Shown: positions 16,676 to 26,046, counted from the first letter of the stretch. The stretch: 64,000 bases of DNA from Synergistaceae bacterium UBA1358 (GCA_002306075.1 DBRW01000030.1:29683-93682), one strand, 5' to 3'. Notes: generated by a model from the letters alone, not told the origin. Made by a program: numbers and translations.

Positions 16676-17518
16676 ATGAGAAAATCAGCACTTGCACTTA
16701 TCCTGATCCTGCTCCTTTCCGTCCCTGCATTTGCAGGAACGATCAAACTTTCAAGCACAATCGGTCCCGTAGACGCCGGGATCATCCCCCTTCTTACTGA
16801 GACATACAAAGCTAAGACCGGGACCGACTTCGTGATCGAAAAAGCCGGGACAGGCGCGACTCTGGAAAAGGCAAAGACCGGAAACTTCGATATGGTCGTT
16901 GTACACGCAAGGGCCCTTGAGGACCAGTTCATAAAGGACGGCTACGGACAGAACCGCCAGGACATAATGTACAATGATTTCGTAATACTCGGCCCCAAGG
17001 ATGACCCCGCAGGGATCAAAGGGATGAAGTCCGCCGCTGAGGCCCTCAAGACCATCGCGGCAAAGGGAGCCCCCTTCATCAGCCGCGGCGACATGTCCGG
17101 AACCCACGTTGCCGAGATGAACGTCTGGAAAGCCGCAGGGATCACCCCCGACGGAGAGAAGGACGAGTGGTACACCGTCTTCTCGCTTGGTAAGCTCGGA
17201 AACGGCATAACCACAGATTTTGCGAATAAGCGCAACGCATACACGATCATGGACAGGGCCACATACCTCACGAAGAAAAAGGGCCTGAGGATAATTCCGC
17301 TCGTGGAGGGCGACCCGATCCTTCTTAACCTGATCGCTGCGATAGAGGTAAGCCCCAAGAGGTTCCCGAAGGTCAACAACGCCGATGTCGCCAAATTTAT
17401 TAACTGGCTCTGCGACGACGAAGCTCAGATGATCATCAAGGAGTTCAAGGTCAAGGAGTACGGAGAGCCTCTCTTCTTCCCCAACTCGGATCAGTGGAAC
17501 AAAAAGCATCCAAAATAA
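16676..17518 (+). CDS. Second, divergent TupA-like binding protein
   Basis: 280-residue secreted binding protein (signal peptide about 1-20, cleavage after PAFAG) clearly paralogous to tupA: it shares VVHARALEDQFIKDGYG, DIMYNDFVILGPKDDPAGIKG, FISRGDMSGTHVAEM and NAYTIMDRATYL. The anion-binding TTTST motif of TupA is replaced by LSSTIGPVDAG, so the ligand site has changed while the second ligand loop (SRGDMSGTH) is intact. It may bind another oxyanion, have a different affinity, or act as an alternative receptor for TupB. Ribosome site GGAGG upstream of the ATG. Its place between tupB and tupC shows it belongs to the transporter. Confidence 0.85.
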   Translation: MRKSALALILILLLSVPAFAGTIKLSSTIGPVDAGIIPLLTETYKAKTGTDFVIEKAGTGATLEKAKTGNFDMVVVHARALEDQFIKDGYGQNRQDIMYNDFVILGPKDDPAGIKGMKSAAEALKTIAAKGAPFISRGDMSGTHVAEMNVWKAAGITPDGEKDEWYTVFSLGKLGNGITTDFANKRNAYTIMDRATYLTKKKGLRIIPLVEGDPILLNLIAAIEVSPKRFPKVNNADVAKFINWLCDDEAQMIIKEFKVKEYGEPLFFPNSDQWNKKHPK

Positions 17519-17534
17519 CGAAATAATATGATCG

Positions 17535-17562
17535 GCCGGGCCTGACTAAACTCAGGCCCGGC
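17535..17562 (+). terminator. Hairpin between tupA2 and tupC
   Basis: GCCGGGCCTGA and TCAGGCCCGGC form a perfect 11-bp stem with a 6-base loop, followed by TTCGG instead of a U-run. Likely a processing or stability hairpin inside the operon. Confidence 0.5.
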
Positions 17563-17629
17563 TTCGGAGTCCTTCCCGGATCCGGCAAAGGGAACGGTAA
17601 GGACCTGCATAATGACCGGAGGAGAAACA

Positions 17630-18661
17630 ATGGGATCAAAGATCATTTACGAGATAAAAAATCTTACCCACAGCTACGGAAAAGGGCCGCAGACCCTTGA
17701 CATCGACTATCTGAAGATCTGCGAGGGCAGCGTCACCGGCTTAGTCGGCCCCAACGGAAGCGGCAAATCCACTCTTCTGAGGATCCTGGCCTTTCTGGAG
17801 CCGTATACCGGCGGCTCCCTCTCTTTCGAAGAGTGCTCCGATACCTCCGCCGATGTGGTGGATATCAGAAAAAAAGTCACCTATCTCCTCCAAAATTCCT
17901 ATCTCCTGAAGCGCTCCGTCTTTGAAAACATCGCTTACGGACTGAGGCTGAGAAATGAGACGGAAGACCTCACCGAAAGGGTACATGATTCCCTCGAACG
18001 GGTGGGGCTGTCCCCGAAAAAATTTGCACAGAGGCCCTGGTACAGGCTCTCAGGGGGAGAAGTACAGCGCGTGGCTCTGGCCGCAAGGCTGGCGTTACAC
18101 CCAAAGGTCCTCATCCTTGACGAACCTACCGCCAACGTCGATGAATCCAGCGCCCTGCTGGTCAAAAATGCCGCGGTCTCAGCCTGGAAAGAGTGGGGTA
18201 CTACGGTAATAGTCGCCACCCATGACCTCGCGTGGCTGACCGAGGTCTCTACTGACATAATAAGCCTCTATCGCGGCAGGATAGTGGGACATGGGACAGA
18301 AAATCTCGTTCACGGGCCGTGGATTAGGGAGAACGGAAGCGTTGTCCGGGAACTTTCGGACGGACAGAAGATCCATGCTCTTTCATCGGGCAGAGAGGAC
18401 CACAGCGCCGTAGTCATAAATCCTTCGGATATTTCGGTCCACCGCATTCCGTCAGGACCTGTCACGGAAATGAACATCCTTAAAGGTACGGTAACTAGCA
18501 TGACGCTCGAAAGAGCGACCGGATGCGCGCTTATTTCAGTCCAGGTCGGTGATATCGTCCTGAAGTCACGTATGACCGTAGACAAAATGAAGGAAGATAT
18601 GATCTCCCCGGCTTCGGAGGTCATACTCACATTTTCGCCGGAAAACGTACGCTGGATATAG
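17630..18661 (+). CDS. tupC: Tungstate ABC transporter ATP-binding protein TupC
   Basis: ATPase of the tungstate importer, 343 residues. Walker A GPNGSGKST (about 40-48), Q-loop YLLQNSYL, signature LSGGEVQRVALAARLALHPK, Walker B LILDEPTANVD, H-loop ATHD. After about residue 275 there is a small C-terminal Mop/TOBE-like domain (MNILKGTVTSMTLERATGCALISVQVGDIVLKS), which in related transporters binds oxyanion and inhibits ATP hydrolysis. Start at ATG 17630 after GGAGGAG; an in-frame ATG at 17612 precedes the ribosome site and is rejected. Last gene of the tup operon. Confidence 0.92.
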   Translation: MGSKIIYEIKNLTHSYGKGPQTLDIDYLKICEGSVTGLVGPNGSGKSTLLRILAFLEPYTGGSLSFEECSDTSADVVDIRKKVTYLLQNSYLLKRSVFENIAYGLRLRNETEDLTERVHDSLERVGLSPKKFAQRPWYRLSGGEVQRVALAARLALHPKVLILDEPTANVDESSALLVKNAAVSAWKEWGTTVIVATHDLAWLTEVSTDIISLYRGRIVGHGTENLVHGPWIRENGSVVRELSDGQKIHALSSGREDHSAVVINPSDISVHRIPSGPVTEMNILKGTVTSMTLERATGCALISVQVGDIVLKSRMTVDKMKEDMISPASEVILTFSPENVRWI

Positions 18662-18706
18662 GTACTTCTGCTTACCAATCAGTTCCCTCTTTAAGTGAAA
18701 ATAATG

Positions 18707-18751
18707 TAGAATGGTATGGTGTTGCAGCAGACGGGAACTTCCCTCTGCTGC
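18707..18751 (+). promoter_or_regulatory. glmS promoter -10 and leader hairpin
   Basis: TAGAAT at 18707-18712 serves as a probable -10 with a weak -35 (TTCCCT) 18 bp upstream. The transcript would begin with a 12-bp hairpin, GCAGCAG...CTGCTGC (18724-18751), 30 bases ahead of the start codon. It is far too short for a glmS ribozyme. Confidence 0.45.
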
Positions 18752-18781
18752 TGATGATCAGTGTGAGAGGATGATATTAGC

Positions 18782-20608
18782 ATGTGCGGCATCATGGGCT
18801 ATATTGGAGAGAGAGACACTACAAAGATTATCCTGGAAGGGCTCGCTAAGCACGAATACAGGGGTTATGACTCCGCGGGAATAGCAGTAATAAAAGAAGG
18901 CACGATACATGAGCTCCGTACGACCGGAAGGGTCCAGCATCTGGCAGAGAAGGTCTCGGCAGAAAATTTCAACGGCGATTTCGGGATAGGCCACACAAGG
19001 TGGGCTACCCACGGAGGGGTCACCGAAAACAATGCCCACCCGCACCTCAGCAGCGACAAGAGGGTCGTCCTGGTCCATAACGGCATAATTGAGAACGCCA
19101 GGGAGATACGTGCCGATCTGGAGGCGCAAGGTATAAAATTCCATACTGAAACTGATACCGAATCGGCAGTACAGTATCTAGCGAGTGTCTACCGCGGCGA
19201 TCCCAAGGAAGCGATAGTAAAACTTACAAAGAGAATAAGAGGCGCTTTCGCCCTTGTTATAATGTTCCACGATAAACCGAACGAAATATGGGTGGCAAGA
19301 AAAGGTTCTCCTCTGGTCGTAGGACATGCGGGCAAAGAGGGTTTCTGTGCATCCGACCCCACCGCTCTTCTGGAATTCACCAGAGATGTCTGGTTTATGG
19401 AAGACGATGAGATTGCCAGGATCTCAAAAGAGGACTGCATCTTCTACGATTTCGACGGGAACCGGCACGATAAGGAATCGATGCATCTGGATTGGGATGC
19501 GGCCATGACAACAAGGGGCAGCTATCCCCACTTCATGCTCAAGGAGATACACGAGCAGCCGGAAGTCGTTGCCCATACACTTCTCGGAAGGGTCGCCTCC
19601 AACAAGGTGGATCTCAGCCATGAGCTGGACTGGACAGCAGAACAGATAGCGGGCTGGAAGAAGATACATTTCGTTGCATGCGGGACCTCCCACTACGCCA
19701 CTATGGTGGCTGCGCGCATCATGGAAGAGCTCGGCAGCTTCGAGATAAGGACAGAGGTGGCATCGGAATACCGTTACCGGAACATCCCGATAGGCCCGGA
19801 CACCCTTGCGGTCTTCGTCTCCCAGTCCGGTGAGACAGCCGATACGCTCCACGCCGCGAGGCTCGCCAAAGCTAAGGGAGCCAAATGCATCGTTATCACC
19901 AATGTGCGCGGGTCCACTATCCACAGGGAAGTGGGCGAGGGTTTGATAACGCCGGCCGGTCCAGAGATCGGAGTAGCGGCCACAAAGACTTTCATGGCGC
20001 AGATAACGGTGCTCACGCTTCTGGGGCTCCATCTCTCAAAAATGAAAAACGAACTGAGGCCGGAGACCGAACAAAGGATCGTCTCGGCGCTCATGGACAT
20101 ACCCGCAAAGCTGGATTCCATACTGAGAAGGGAAAAGGAGATCGAGGAGATCGCGAGAAATTTCGCGGATGCCAGAGGGTTCTTCTTCATCGGCAGGGGG
20201 CTGGCATACCCGCCCGCACTGGAGGGCGCGCTCAAGCTCAAGGAGATCTCTTACCTGCATGCGGAGGCTTATCCGGCAGGAGAGATGAAGCACGGCCCCA
20301 TCGCGCTTCTCGATAAGGAACTGCCGGTCGTCGCTCTGGTACCGAAAAACGACCTCTGGGAAAAGACCGTTTCGAACATTGAGGAATCTATGGCGAGGAA
20401 GTCGCCTATAATAGCGATCGCCACGGAGGGAGACAAAGAGATCGGACACTATTCGAAGAATGTGATGTTCACTCCCGAGACCGAGCCGGAGCTCTTCCCC
20501 TTTATCGCAGTCGTCCCCCTGCAGCTTTTCGCATATTACATCGCAAGGCAGCGCGGCTGTGATATAGATATGCCGAGAAACCTCGCAAAATCTGTGACAG
20601 TGGAGTAG
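18782..20608 (+). CDS. glmS: Glutamine-fructose-6-phosphate aminotransferase (isomerising)
   Basis: Makes glucosamine-6-phosphate from fructose-6-phosphate and glutamine, the first step to UDP-GlcNAc for peptidoglycan. The 608 residues match the family. The nucleophile Cys2 follows the initiator Met (MCGIMGYIG); HTRWATHG and HNGIIENAREI belong to the class II amidotransferase domain (1-240). Two SIS domains follow (about 285-420 and 455-595), with CGTSHYA and VFVSQSGETADT binding sugar phosphate; the C-terminus DMPRNLAKSVTVE is invariant. GAGAGG upstream. It stands alone with its own promoter and terminator. Confidence 0.98.
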   Translation: MCGIMGYIGERDTTKIILEGLAKHEYRGYDSAGIAVIKEGTIHELRTTGRVQHLAEKVSAENFNGDFGIGHTRWATHGGVTENNAHPHLSSDKRVVLVHNGIIENAREIRADLEAQGIKFHTETDTESAVQYLASVYRGDPKEAIVKLTKRIRGAFALVIMFHDKPNEIWVARKGSPLVVGHAGKEGFCASDPTALLEFTRDVWFMEDDEIARISKEDCIFYDFDGNRHDKESMHLDWDAAMTTRGSYPHFMLKEIHEQPEVVAHTLLGRVASNKVDLSHELDWTAEQIAGWKKIHFVACGTSHYATMVAARIMEELGSFEIRTEVASEYRYRNIPIGPDTLAVFVSQSGETADTLHAARLAKAKGAKCIVITNVRGSTIHREVGEGLITPAGPEIGVAATKTFMAQITVLTLLGLHLSKMKNELRPETEQRIVSALMDIPAKLDSILRREKEIEEIARNFADARGFFFIGRGLAYPPALEGALKLKEISYLHAEAYPAGEMKHGPIALLDKELPVVALVPKNDLWEKTVSNIEESMARKSPIIAIATEGDKEIGHYSKNVMFTPETEPELFPFIAVVPLQLFAYYIARQRGCDIDMPRNLAKSVTVE

Positions 20609-20633
20609 GGTCCCATACAAAGAGATACTTGGG

Positions 20634-20685
20634 GAGGCTCTTTGCAGGTGGGCAAAATACCCGCCCGGGAGAGCCTCTTTGTTTT
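20634..20685 (+). terminator. glmS terminator
   Basis: GAGGCTCT and AGAGCCTC pair around a GGTGGGC...GCCCGCC-like inner region, followed by TTTGTTTT. It lies 26 bp after the glmS stop. Confidence 0.8.
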
Positions 20686-20725
20686 GAGGCAGAAGACCGC
20701 TGGGACCAGCAAGAGGAGAGAAAAC

Positions 20726-21061
20726 TTGAAGAATAAGATCATCGCCCTGTTAATGATAGCGTTCATCTGCCTGGCCTCCGTACCGGCCTCTTTTGCCTTC
20801 GCGGCAGGAGCCGGGGACAGCGGCTTTGAGACTTTTCTGTCGGTGCTCAAGGCATGGGGGACATTCCTCGCAAAGATAACGGGCTCCTATGATTCTTTGG
20901 AGAACATCGCCCTTTTCTCGAGCATCGCCCGAGTGTGGCACGATATTGTGACTTCGGACGGATTCAGCCCGGAGAGGCTTTTTGAAGCCCTGCTGCGATG
21001 GCTGGGATTTTCGATCATGACGGAGCCGAAAGTGGGACCTCAGGAGAGCTATTCACTATGA
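20726..21061 (+). CDS. Small secreted protein of unknown function
   Basis: Not recognised. 111 residues starting at TTG 20726, with AAGAGGAG eight to twelve bases upstream; longer in-frame starts would run into the glmS terminator. A clear signal peptide (KNKIIALLMIAFICLASVPASFAFA) is followed by a short mature protein of about 85 residues rich in aromatic and hydrophobic helix-forming residues (FETFLSVLKAWGTFLAKI, RLFEALLRWLGFSIM). No cysteines in the mature part. It overlaps the next gene by four bases (ATGA), so both are translated from the same message. Confidence 0.65.
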   Translation: MKNKIIALLMIAFICLASVPASFAFAAGAGDSGFETFLSVLKAWGTFLAKITGSYDSLENIALFSSIARVWHDIVTSDGFSPERLFEALLRWLGFSIMTEPKVGPQESYSL

Positions 21062-21303
21062 CGGCCTGGGCCTACATCTTAAGGTGCTCGGACGGCACCC
21101 TTTACACCGGATGGACCAATGACCTCGAAAAGCGGCTCGCCGCCCACAACAAAGGGACAGCGTCCAAGTACACGAGAGGCAGGAGGCCGATCGAGCTCGT
21201 ATGGAAAGAGAGCTTCGAAACAAAGGAAGAGGCTATGTCAAGAGAGGCATTTATCAAGTCCCTGACAAGGGCAGAAAAGATGATGATACTTAATAATGGA
21301 TAA
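21058..21303 (+). CDS. GIY-YIG domain protein (UPF0213/YhbQ type)
   Basis: 81-residue single-domain GIY-YIG nuclease-fold protein. The motif halves read AYILRCSDG and LYTGWTNDLEKRLAAHNKG, with the conserved Arg and a downstream Glu (WKESFETKEEAMSREAFIK). This size and arrangement match the small bacterial YhbQ family, thought to act on DNA, though the biological role is poorly known. The start is the ATG overlapping the stop of the secreted-protein gene. A longer frame beginning at 20998 is rejected because it would lie inside the upstream gene and lacks a ribosome site. Confidence 0.85.
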   Translation: MTAWAYILRCSDGTLYTGWTNDLEKRLAAHNKGTASKYTRGRRPIELVWKESFETKEEAMSREAFIKSLTRAEKMMILNNG

Positions 21304-21421
21304 CAAATAATATTTTTGTTGATAAACGTACATAGCATGGAGTACAATACAATAGAACTATAATTTATTGTAATGATATTCTGGCAGGATCTGTCTGGAT
21401 ATCCGTGAAGAGGGGTAAAGT

Positions 21422-22708
21422 ATGAAGGGCCGTACAGATGTGATAGTAGGTGTTCAATGGGGAGACGAAGGCAAGGGACGCGTTGTCGACGCCCTTGCGG
21501 GAAGATCTGGTGTGGTAGTCCGCTATCAAGGCGGAGCTAACGCGGGACATACCGTCGTAGTAGAAGACGAAAAGTATGTCTTCCACTTACTCCCCTCGGG
21601 GATCCTCTATCCCGGCAAGCTCTGCGTGATAGGAAACGGTGTTGTGATAGACCCCGAGACCCTCTTTGAGGAGCTCGACGATCTTAAGAAGAGGAACAAA
21701 CCTCTCGCCAGGCTGCTCATAAGCCACGGTGCCCATATAGTCATGCCCTACCACAAACTGCTCGACAGACTGGCCGAGAGCGCAAGGTCGGAGGGCAGCA
21801 GGATAGGAACGACGGGACGTGGGATTGGCCCGTGCTACTCCGATAAGTTCGGAAGAGTCGGGATAAGGGCCGAGGACCTCGTAAACCCGGACCTGCTCAA
21901 AGAGAAGCTGATGATGAACATCGAGCAGAAAAATGAGATCCTGACCAAGATCTACGGAGCGGAACCTCTGGAGTTCGATGCTGTATACGAGACTGCACTT
22001 GAATGGGGCAAAAGGATGAAGCCAATGCTGGGCGATGCGTTCCTCGAGATCCACAACGCGCTCGAAGCAGGGATGAACGTCCTCTTCGAGGGCGCGCAGG
22101 GGACTCTTCTCGATGTGGACCACGGGACATATCCTTTCGTGACGAGCTCCAGCCCCTGTTCAGGCGGCGCCTGCACGGGAGCCGGGATAGGCCCCGGAAG
22201 GATCGACCGGGTGATAGGTGTCACCAAGGCCTACTGCACCAGGGTCGGAGAAGGTCCCTTCCCCACGGAGGACAAGGGAGCACTCGGGGAGCTGCTCAGG
22301 ACAAGGGGCGGAGAGTTCGGAGCGACGACGGGACGGCCCAGACGGTGCGGGTGGAACGACCTTGTCGCCGTTGATTACGCAGTAAAGATAAACGGGATAG
22401 ACGGGCTTGCACTGACAAAGCTCGATGTCCTCTCGGGATTTGATAAAATTTCCGTATGCACCGCCTACGAGATCGACGGAAAGATCAGAAAGAGCTTCCC
22501 GAGCAGCTGTGCCGAGCTGGCAAAAGCCAGGCCGGTCTTCGAGGAACTCCCCGGGTGGAAAGAGGACATAAGCGGCTGCAGGAGATTCGAGGATCTTCCG
22601 GCGGCAGCGCAGGACTATATCAGGTTCATAGAGGATAGGGTGTCCGCTCCAGTGATACTCATAGGTGTTGGTCAGGGAAGGGAAGATACGATCCTCAGAG
22701 GCATCTGA
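21422..22708 (+). CDS. purA: Adenylosuccinate synthase
   Basis: Joins IMP and aspartate with GTP in AMP synthesis. 428 residues, the standard size. VGVQWGDEGKGRVVD (about 9-23) holds the GTP P-loop and catalytic Asp; GGANAGHTVV provides the catalytic His, and TTGRGIGPCYSDK and FEGAQGTLLDVDHGTYPFVTSS are signature blocks. The C-terminal GVGQGREDTI fits. An AGGGGTAAAGT leader sits in front of the ATG. Monocistronic, with its own terminator. Confidence 0.98.
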   Translation: MKGRTDVIVGVQWGDEGKGRVVDALAGRSGVVVRYQGGANAGHTVVVEDEKYVFHLLPSGILYPGKLCVIGNGVVIDPETLFEELDDLKKRNKPLARLLISHGAHIVMPYHKLLDRLAESARSEGSRIGTTGRGIGPCYSDKFGRVGIRAEDLVNPDLLKEKLMMNIEQKNEILTKIYGAEPLEFDAVYETALEWGKRMKPMLGDAFLEIHNALEAGMNVLFEGAQGTLLDVDHGTYPFVTSSSPCSGGACTGAGIGPGRIDRVIGVTKAYCTRVGEGPFPTEDKGALGELLRTRGGEFGATTGRPRRCGWNDLVAVDYAVKINGIDGLALTKLDVLSGFDKISVCTAYEIDGKIRKSFPSSCAELAKARPVFEELPGWKEDISGCRRFEDLPAAAQDYIRFIEDRVSAPVILIGVGQGREDTILRGI

Positions 22709-22786
22709 AGGAACTGCCGGGGTATTTGGGGATAAGCCCGCGGGATCTGGCGGCAACGAAAGGCACAAACCTCACAGACATATTTA

Positions 22787-22824
22787 AGAGAGCGGAGGCA
22801 AACAGCCTCCGCTCTCTTTTTTAT
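22787..22824 (+). terminator. purA intrinsic terminator
   Basis: AGAGAGCGGAGGC and GCCTCCGCTCTCT form a perfect 13-bp stem with loop AAACA, followed by TTTTTATTAT. Confidence 0.92.
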
Positions 22825-22892
22825 TATAGTCGGCTCAATTGGACACAAAACTGCCAGACGATCAAAGCAGCCGGATACCCGTCTGCACCCGG

Positions 22893-23234
22893 TCAGGGCT
22901 CTTTGCTTTCATCTTTTCTCAGCGCGGTAGCGGGGAGTTCGATTATCTCGCCCTCTTCCTCCTCGTCGGCGTCATCTTGTCCGTTTTCCGAGAACACCGG
23001 ATCGACACGGATATCTTCCGTATCGATCACATCGGGGCCTTCCTCCCTGTAAACTTCCCGGGCAAACGGACCGCGCGAGCCTGAAGTATAGATCCTGACC
23101 CCGCCGCCGCGCAGCAGCCCCGCGATTATCATGGCAAAGATGACCATCCCTGCCAATCCCGCAACAAGTATGACCGCGGGGAATGCAAACCCGAATATCA
23201 ATGTTCCCAGAAGCAGAAATATCAGAAGCCTCAT
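22893..23234 (-). CDS. Small membrane protein with acidic tail, unknown
   Basis: Not recognised. 113 residues: two hydrophobic segments (about 3-22 and 22-43, LIFLLLGTLIFGFAFPAVIL and VAGLAGMVIFAMIIAGLL), a short basic/glycine stretch, then an acidic cytoplasmic tail (DADEEEEGEIIEL). It starts 14 bp downstream of the rlmN stop with a GGGGAGAGG-type ribosome site, so it is the last gene of the amidohydrolase-glyA-rlmN unit. No domain could be assigned. Confidence 0.7.
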   Translation of the reverse strand: MRLLIFLLLGTLIFGFAFPAVILVAGLAGMVIFAMIIAGLLRGGGVRIYTSGSRGPFAREVYREEGPDVIDTEDIRVDPVFSENGQDDADEEEEGEIIELPATALRKDESKEP

Positions 23235-23248
23235 CAGACCTCTCCCCT

Positions 23249-24772
23249 TCAGGACCTCTTCTTCCTTTTATCCTTCGAGGCAGCCCCGGACGCTGTGTTT
23301 CTCTTTTTCGGCGCGGATCTTTCCTTCGCTTCGGGCCTTGTCGCGGCAGTCCTTTTCGGACCTCTTGCCGACTCTCTGGTCCTTCTTTCTCCCTGCGCTG
23401 CGGCGCGGTCATCCGCACCGTCACCGGTCCCAGTCCTGTAAACCGGCCTCTCTTCCTTCATTTTACCGCTTCTGTACCTTTCTTTAGGAGGCAGGTCGGT
23501 CTTTCTTTTTTTGTCGAAAGCCAGCCTTCCGGAGCCCCGTTCATCCACGAAGCCGCCGGACGGTTTCGTACCTACGCGCTCTCTTTTCGGCCCGGCATCG
23601 TCGGCCACTTTCACGGAAGGCGAGGGCGCACCGGCTCTTTTCGGCGCAGCGGTCTCCTTCTTCGGAGGACGTGAGGTTTTCTTTGTTCCCTTATCGCCGG
23701 GAGCCGTCCTGGGAGCCGGTTCAAGGATGCTCGGTTCCCCGCCTTTCGTCTTTCTTCTCAACTGCCCGCACGCGGCGTCAATATCGCTCCCGAGCTCTTC
23801 CCTTATCTCCGTTTCGAAACCGGCAGTCTCGAGTACGGAGCGGAACTTCAGGATATTTTCGGCAGCGGGTCTCTGATAGCGTCCGTCGACGCTGTTGCAG
23901 GGGATGAGGTTGACAAAGACATGGATGCCCTTCAGATATCGGACCAGCAGCCTGGCATGTTCAACGCTGTCGTTCACTTCCCCGAAAAGGGCGTATTCTA
24001 TGGTTATCCTGTTTCCCGTGATCCTCTGGTAGTCCTGCATAGCCTTCCTCAGATCATCAAGAGGGAAGGTCTCATTCACTGGCATCAGAGTACTCCTCAG
24101 CTCGTCCTCGGCGGCGTGCAGCGAGACTGCCAGGCGCACTCCGAGCCCGGATCCCGCAAGTTCAAGTATGCCGGGGACTATCCCGGAGGTCGAAATCGCG
24201 ATATGCCTGATCCCGAGGTTTCTCATGCCGGGATCGTTCAGCATCCGCACAGATTTCAGCACGGCCTCGGTGTTGAGGAATGGCTCTCCCATGCCCATGT
24301 ATACGAGATTGCCTATATCACGCCCGACGGCTTTCTCCATGGCAAGGAACTGTCCCGCTATCTCCCCGGCGGAGAGGTTCCTTACATAACCCGAAAGGCC
24401 GGTCGCGCAGAACGTGCATCCGAGAGGGCATCCCACCTGGGTGGAGATGCAGGCCGTAAGTCTCTCTCCCTGCCTCATGAGCACGGATTCGACGCTCTGT
24501 CCGTCCCTGAGCTGCCAAAGGTATTTTCTCGTGCCGTCCCTCTCCGAGCGCTGCTCCTTTATCAGAAGAGGGAGGGCAAAATCTACCTTTTCCACCAGGG
24601 CATCCCTGAGAGATTTCGAAAGGTTCGTCATCTCTTCGGCATCGAATACCCGTTTCTGCCAGATCCACTGACATATCTGGTCGGCACGGAACCTGGGCTG
24701 GCCGAACTCCTTGTCAAAGAGCTGCGACCATTCGCCCTTATCAAGATCCAAAGCGTAAATTTTGTCGGCCAT
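23249..24772 (-). CDS. rlmN: 23S rRNA/tRNA adenine-C2 methyltransferase RlmN with basic tail
   Basis: Radical-SAM methyltransferase modifying A2503 of 23S rRNA and A37 of some tRNAs. The core (about 1-343) has the N-terminal RlmN domain, STQVGCPLGCTFCATG (CxxxCxxC for the 4Fe-4S cluster), VYMGMGEPFLN, SLHAAEDELRSTLMPVN and the catalytic Cys in DIDAACGQLR. After the normal end, about 164 extra residues follow, rich in Lys, Arg, Pro, Ala and Gly (ending SKDKRKKRS), with no predicted fold. Typical RlmN proteins end near 345-390. The tail is in frame without a stop, so it is real unless a sequencing shift joined two frames. Start overlaps the glyA stop (TAATG). Confidence 0.93.
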   Translation of the reverse strand: MADKIYALDLDKGEWSQLFDKEFGQPRFRADQICQWIWQKRVFDAEEMTNLSKSLRDALVEKVDFALPLLIKEQRSERDGTRKYLWQLRDGQSVESVLMRQGERLTACISTQVGCPLGCTFCATGLSGYVRNLSAGEIAGQFLAMEKAVGRDIGNLVYMGMGEPFLNTEAVLKSVRMLNDPGMRNLGIRHIAISTSGIVPGILELAGSGLGVRLAVSLHAAEDELRSTLMPVNETFPLDDLRKAMQDYQRITGNRITIEYALFGEVNDSVEHARLLVRYLKGIHVFVNLIPCNSVDGRYQRPAAENILKFRSVLETAGFETEIREELGSDIDAACGQLRRKTKGGEPSILEPAPRTAPGDKGTKKTSRPPKKETAAPKRAGAPSPSVKVADDAGPKRERVGTKPSGGFVDERGSGRLAFDKKRKTDLPPKERYRSGKMKEERPVYRTGTGDGADDRAAAQGERRTRESARGPKRTAATRPEAKERSAPKKRNTASGAASKDKRKKRS

Positions 24773-26046
24773 TAATTTGCCCAGGGCTCGGCAAGGTCGG
24801 GGTAGAGCGGGAATTCTTCCGTAAGTGCTGCCATGCCGGCCTTTACTTCTTTCTTTATATCTTCGTTGTCGGGAGCGGAAAGGACCTTGTCGATCGCATC
24901 GGCGATCGCTTCCATCTCGGTCTCCTTCATTCCCCTCGTAGTCACAGCCGCTGTCCCGAGCCTCACGCCGCTCGTGACCATCGGTTTGGCGGGGTCAAAG
25001 GGTATCATGTTCTTGTTCGCGGTTATGCCCACCTCTCCAAGAAGGACTTCCGCCTCTTTGCCCGTCACGTTCCGCGAACGTACGTCGAGCAGGATGAGAT
25101 GGTTGTCCGTACCTCCCGAAACAAGACGGAAACCTCTCTCAGTAAGTGCTTTTGCAAGGGCCGAGGCATTGCTTACGACCTGTGCGGCGTATTTTTTGAA
25201 TTCATCTGTGCCGGCGAGCATGAAAGTGACTGCCTTGCCTGCTATCGAATGGACCAGCGGACCTCCCTGTATTCCCGGGAATACTGTCTTGTCAAGGAGC
25301 TGGGCGTACTCTTTTTTGCAGAGGACGAAGGCTCCCCTTGTGCCTCTGAGCGTCTTGTGGGATGTCGAACTCACGTAATCGGAGTAGGGAGTGGGGTTCG
25401 GGTGTACGCCGCCCGCCACAAGACCCGCTATGTGGGCCATGTCCACAAGCAGTACCGCGCCGACCTCGTCTGCGATCGCCCTGAAACGGGCAAAATCTAT
25501 GAATCGGGGGTAGGCGCTCGCACCCGCGACTATCAGCTTGGGCCTGGTCTCCTTCGCAAGCCTCTCGACCTCGTCGTAGTCTATCGTCTCTGTCTCCCTG
25601 CTGACCCCGTAGCCGACTATGTTGTAGAAACGGCCCGAGAAGTTCACGGGGTGGCCGTGAGAAAGGTGTCCGCCGTGGTCAAGCTTCATCGAAAGAACGG
25701 TGTCTCCGGGTTCGACTGTCGCGAAGAATACCGCCTGGTTTGCGCTCGCACCCGCATGGGGCTGGACGTTTGCATGGTCGGAGCCGAATAGCTCACATGC
25801 CCTTTTGACCGCAATCTCCTCTATCTGCTCGACGAATTTGCATCCTCCGTAGTACTTTTTGTATGGATAACCTTCCGCGTATTTATTCGTGAGTATCGAT
25901 CCCTGTATCTCGAGCAGGGCACGGGGAACGAAATTTTCCGATGCGATCAGCTCTATATGGACCCTCTGCCTGTCAAGTTCGCTCTTTGTAAGTCCGTATA
26001 TCTGCTGATCGAGGCTTTTAAGCGTCTCTGTCATTATTTTATTCAT
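24772..26046 (-). CDS. glyA: Serine hydroxymethyltransferase
   Basis: PLP enzyme converting serine and tetrahydrofolate to glycine and methylene-[44 protein letters not shown] and the PLP-lysine motif [16 protein letters not shown] (about residue 220-235) are all present, as is the C-terminal [15 protein letters not shown]. Start taken at ATG 26046 (MNKIM), eight bases after AAGGAG, giving 424 residues; an upstream TTG at 26055 is possible. It is 42 bp downstream of the M20 hydrolase and overlaps rlmN by one base. In an amino-acid fermenter it links serine and glycine breakdown to one-carbon units. Confidence 0.97.
   Translation of the reverse strand: MNKIMTETLKSLDQQIYGLTKSELDRQRVHIELIASENFVPRALLEIQGSILTNKYAEGYPYKKYYGGCKFVEQIEEIAVKRACELFGSDHANVQPHAGASANQAVFFATVEPGDTVLSMKLDHGGHLSHGHPVNFSGRFYNIVGYGVSRETETIDYDEVERLAKETRPKLIVAGASAYPRFIDFARFRAIADEVGAVLLVDMAHIAGLVAGGVHPNPTPYSDYVSSTSHKTLRGTRGAFVLCKKEYAQLLDKTVFPGIQGGPLVHSIAGKAVTFMLAGTDEFKKYAAQVVSNASALAKALTERGFRLVSGGTDNHLILLDVRSRNVTGKEAEVLLGEVGITANKNMIPFDPAKPMVTSGVRLGTAAVTTRGMKETEMEAIADAIDKVLSAPDNEDIKKEVKAGMAALTEEFPLYPDLAEPWAN

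Noticed and set aside
18662..18781. glmS ribozyme upstream of glmS
   Set aside because: Only 120 bp are available, holding one simple hairpin; the ribozyme core cannot be found.
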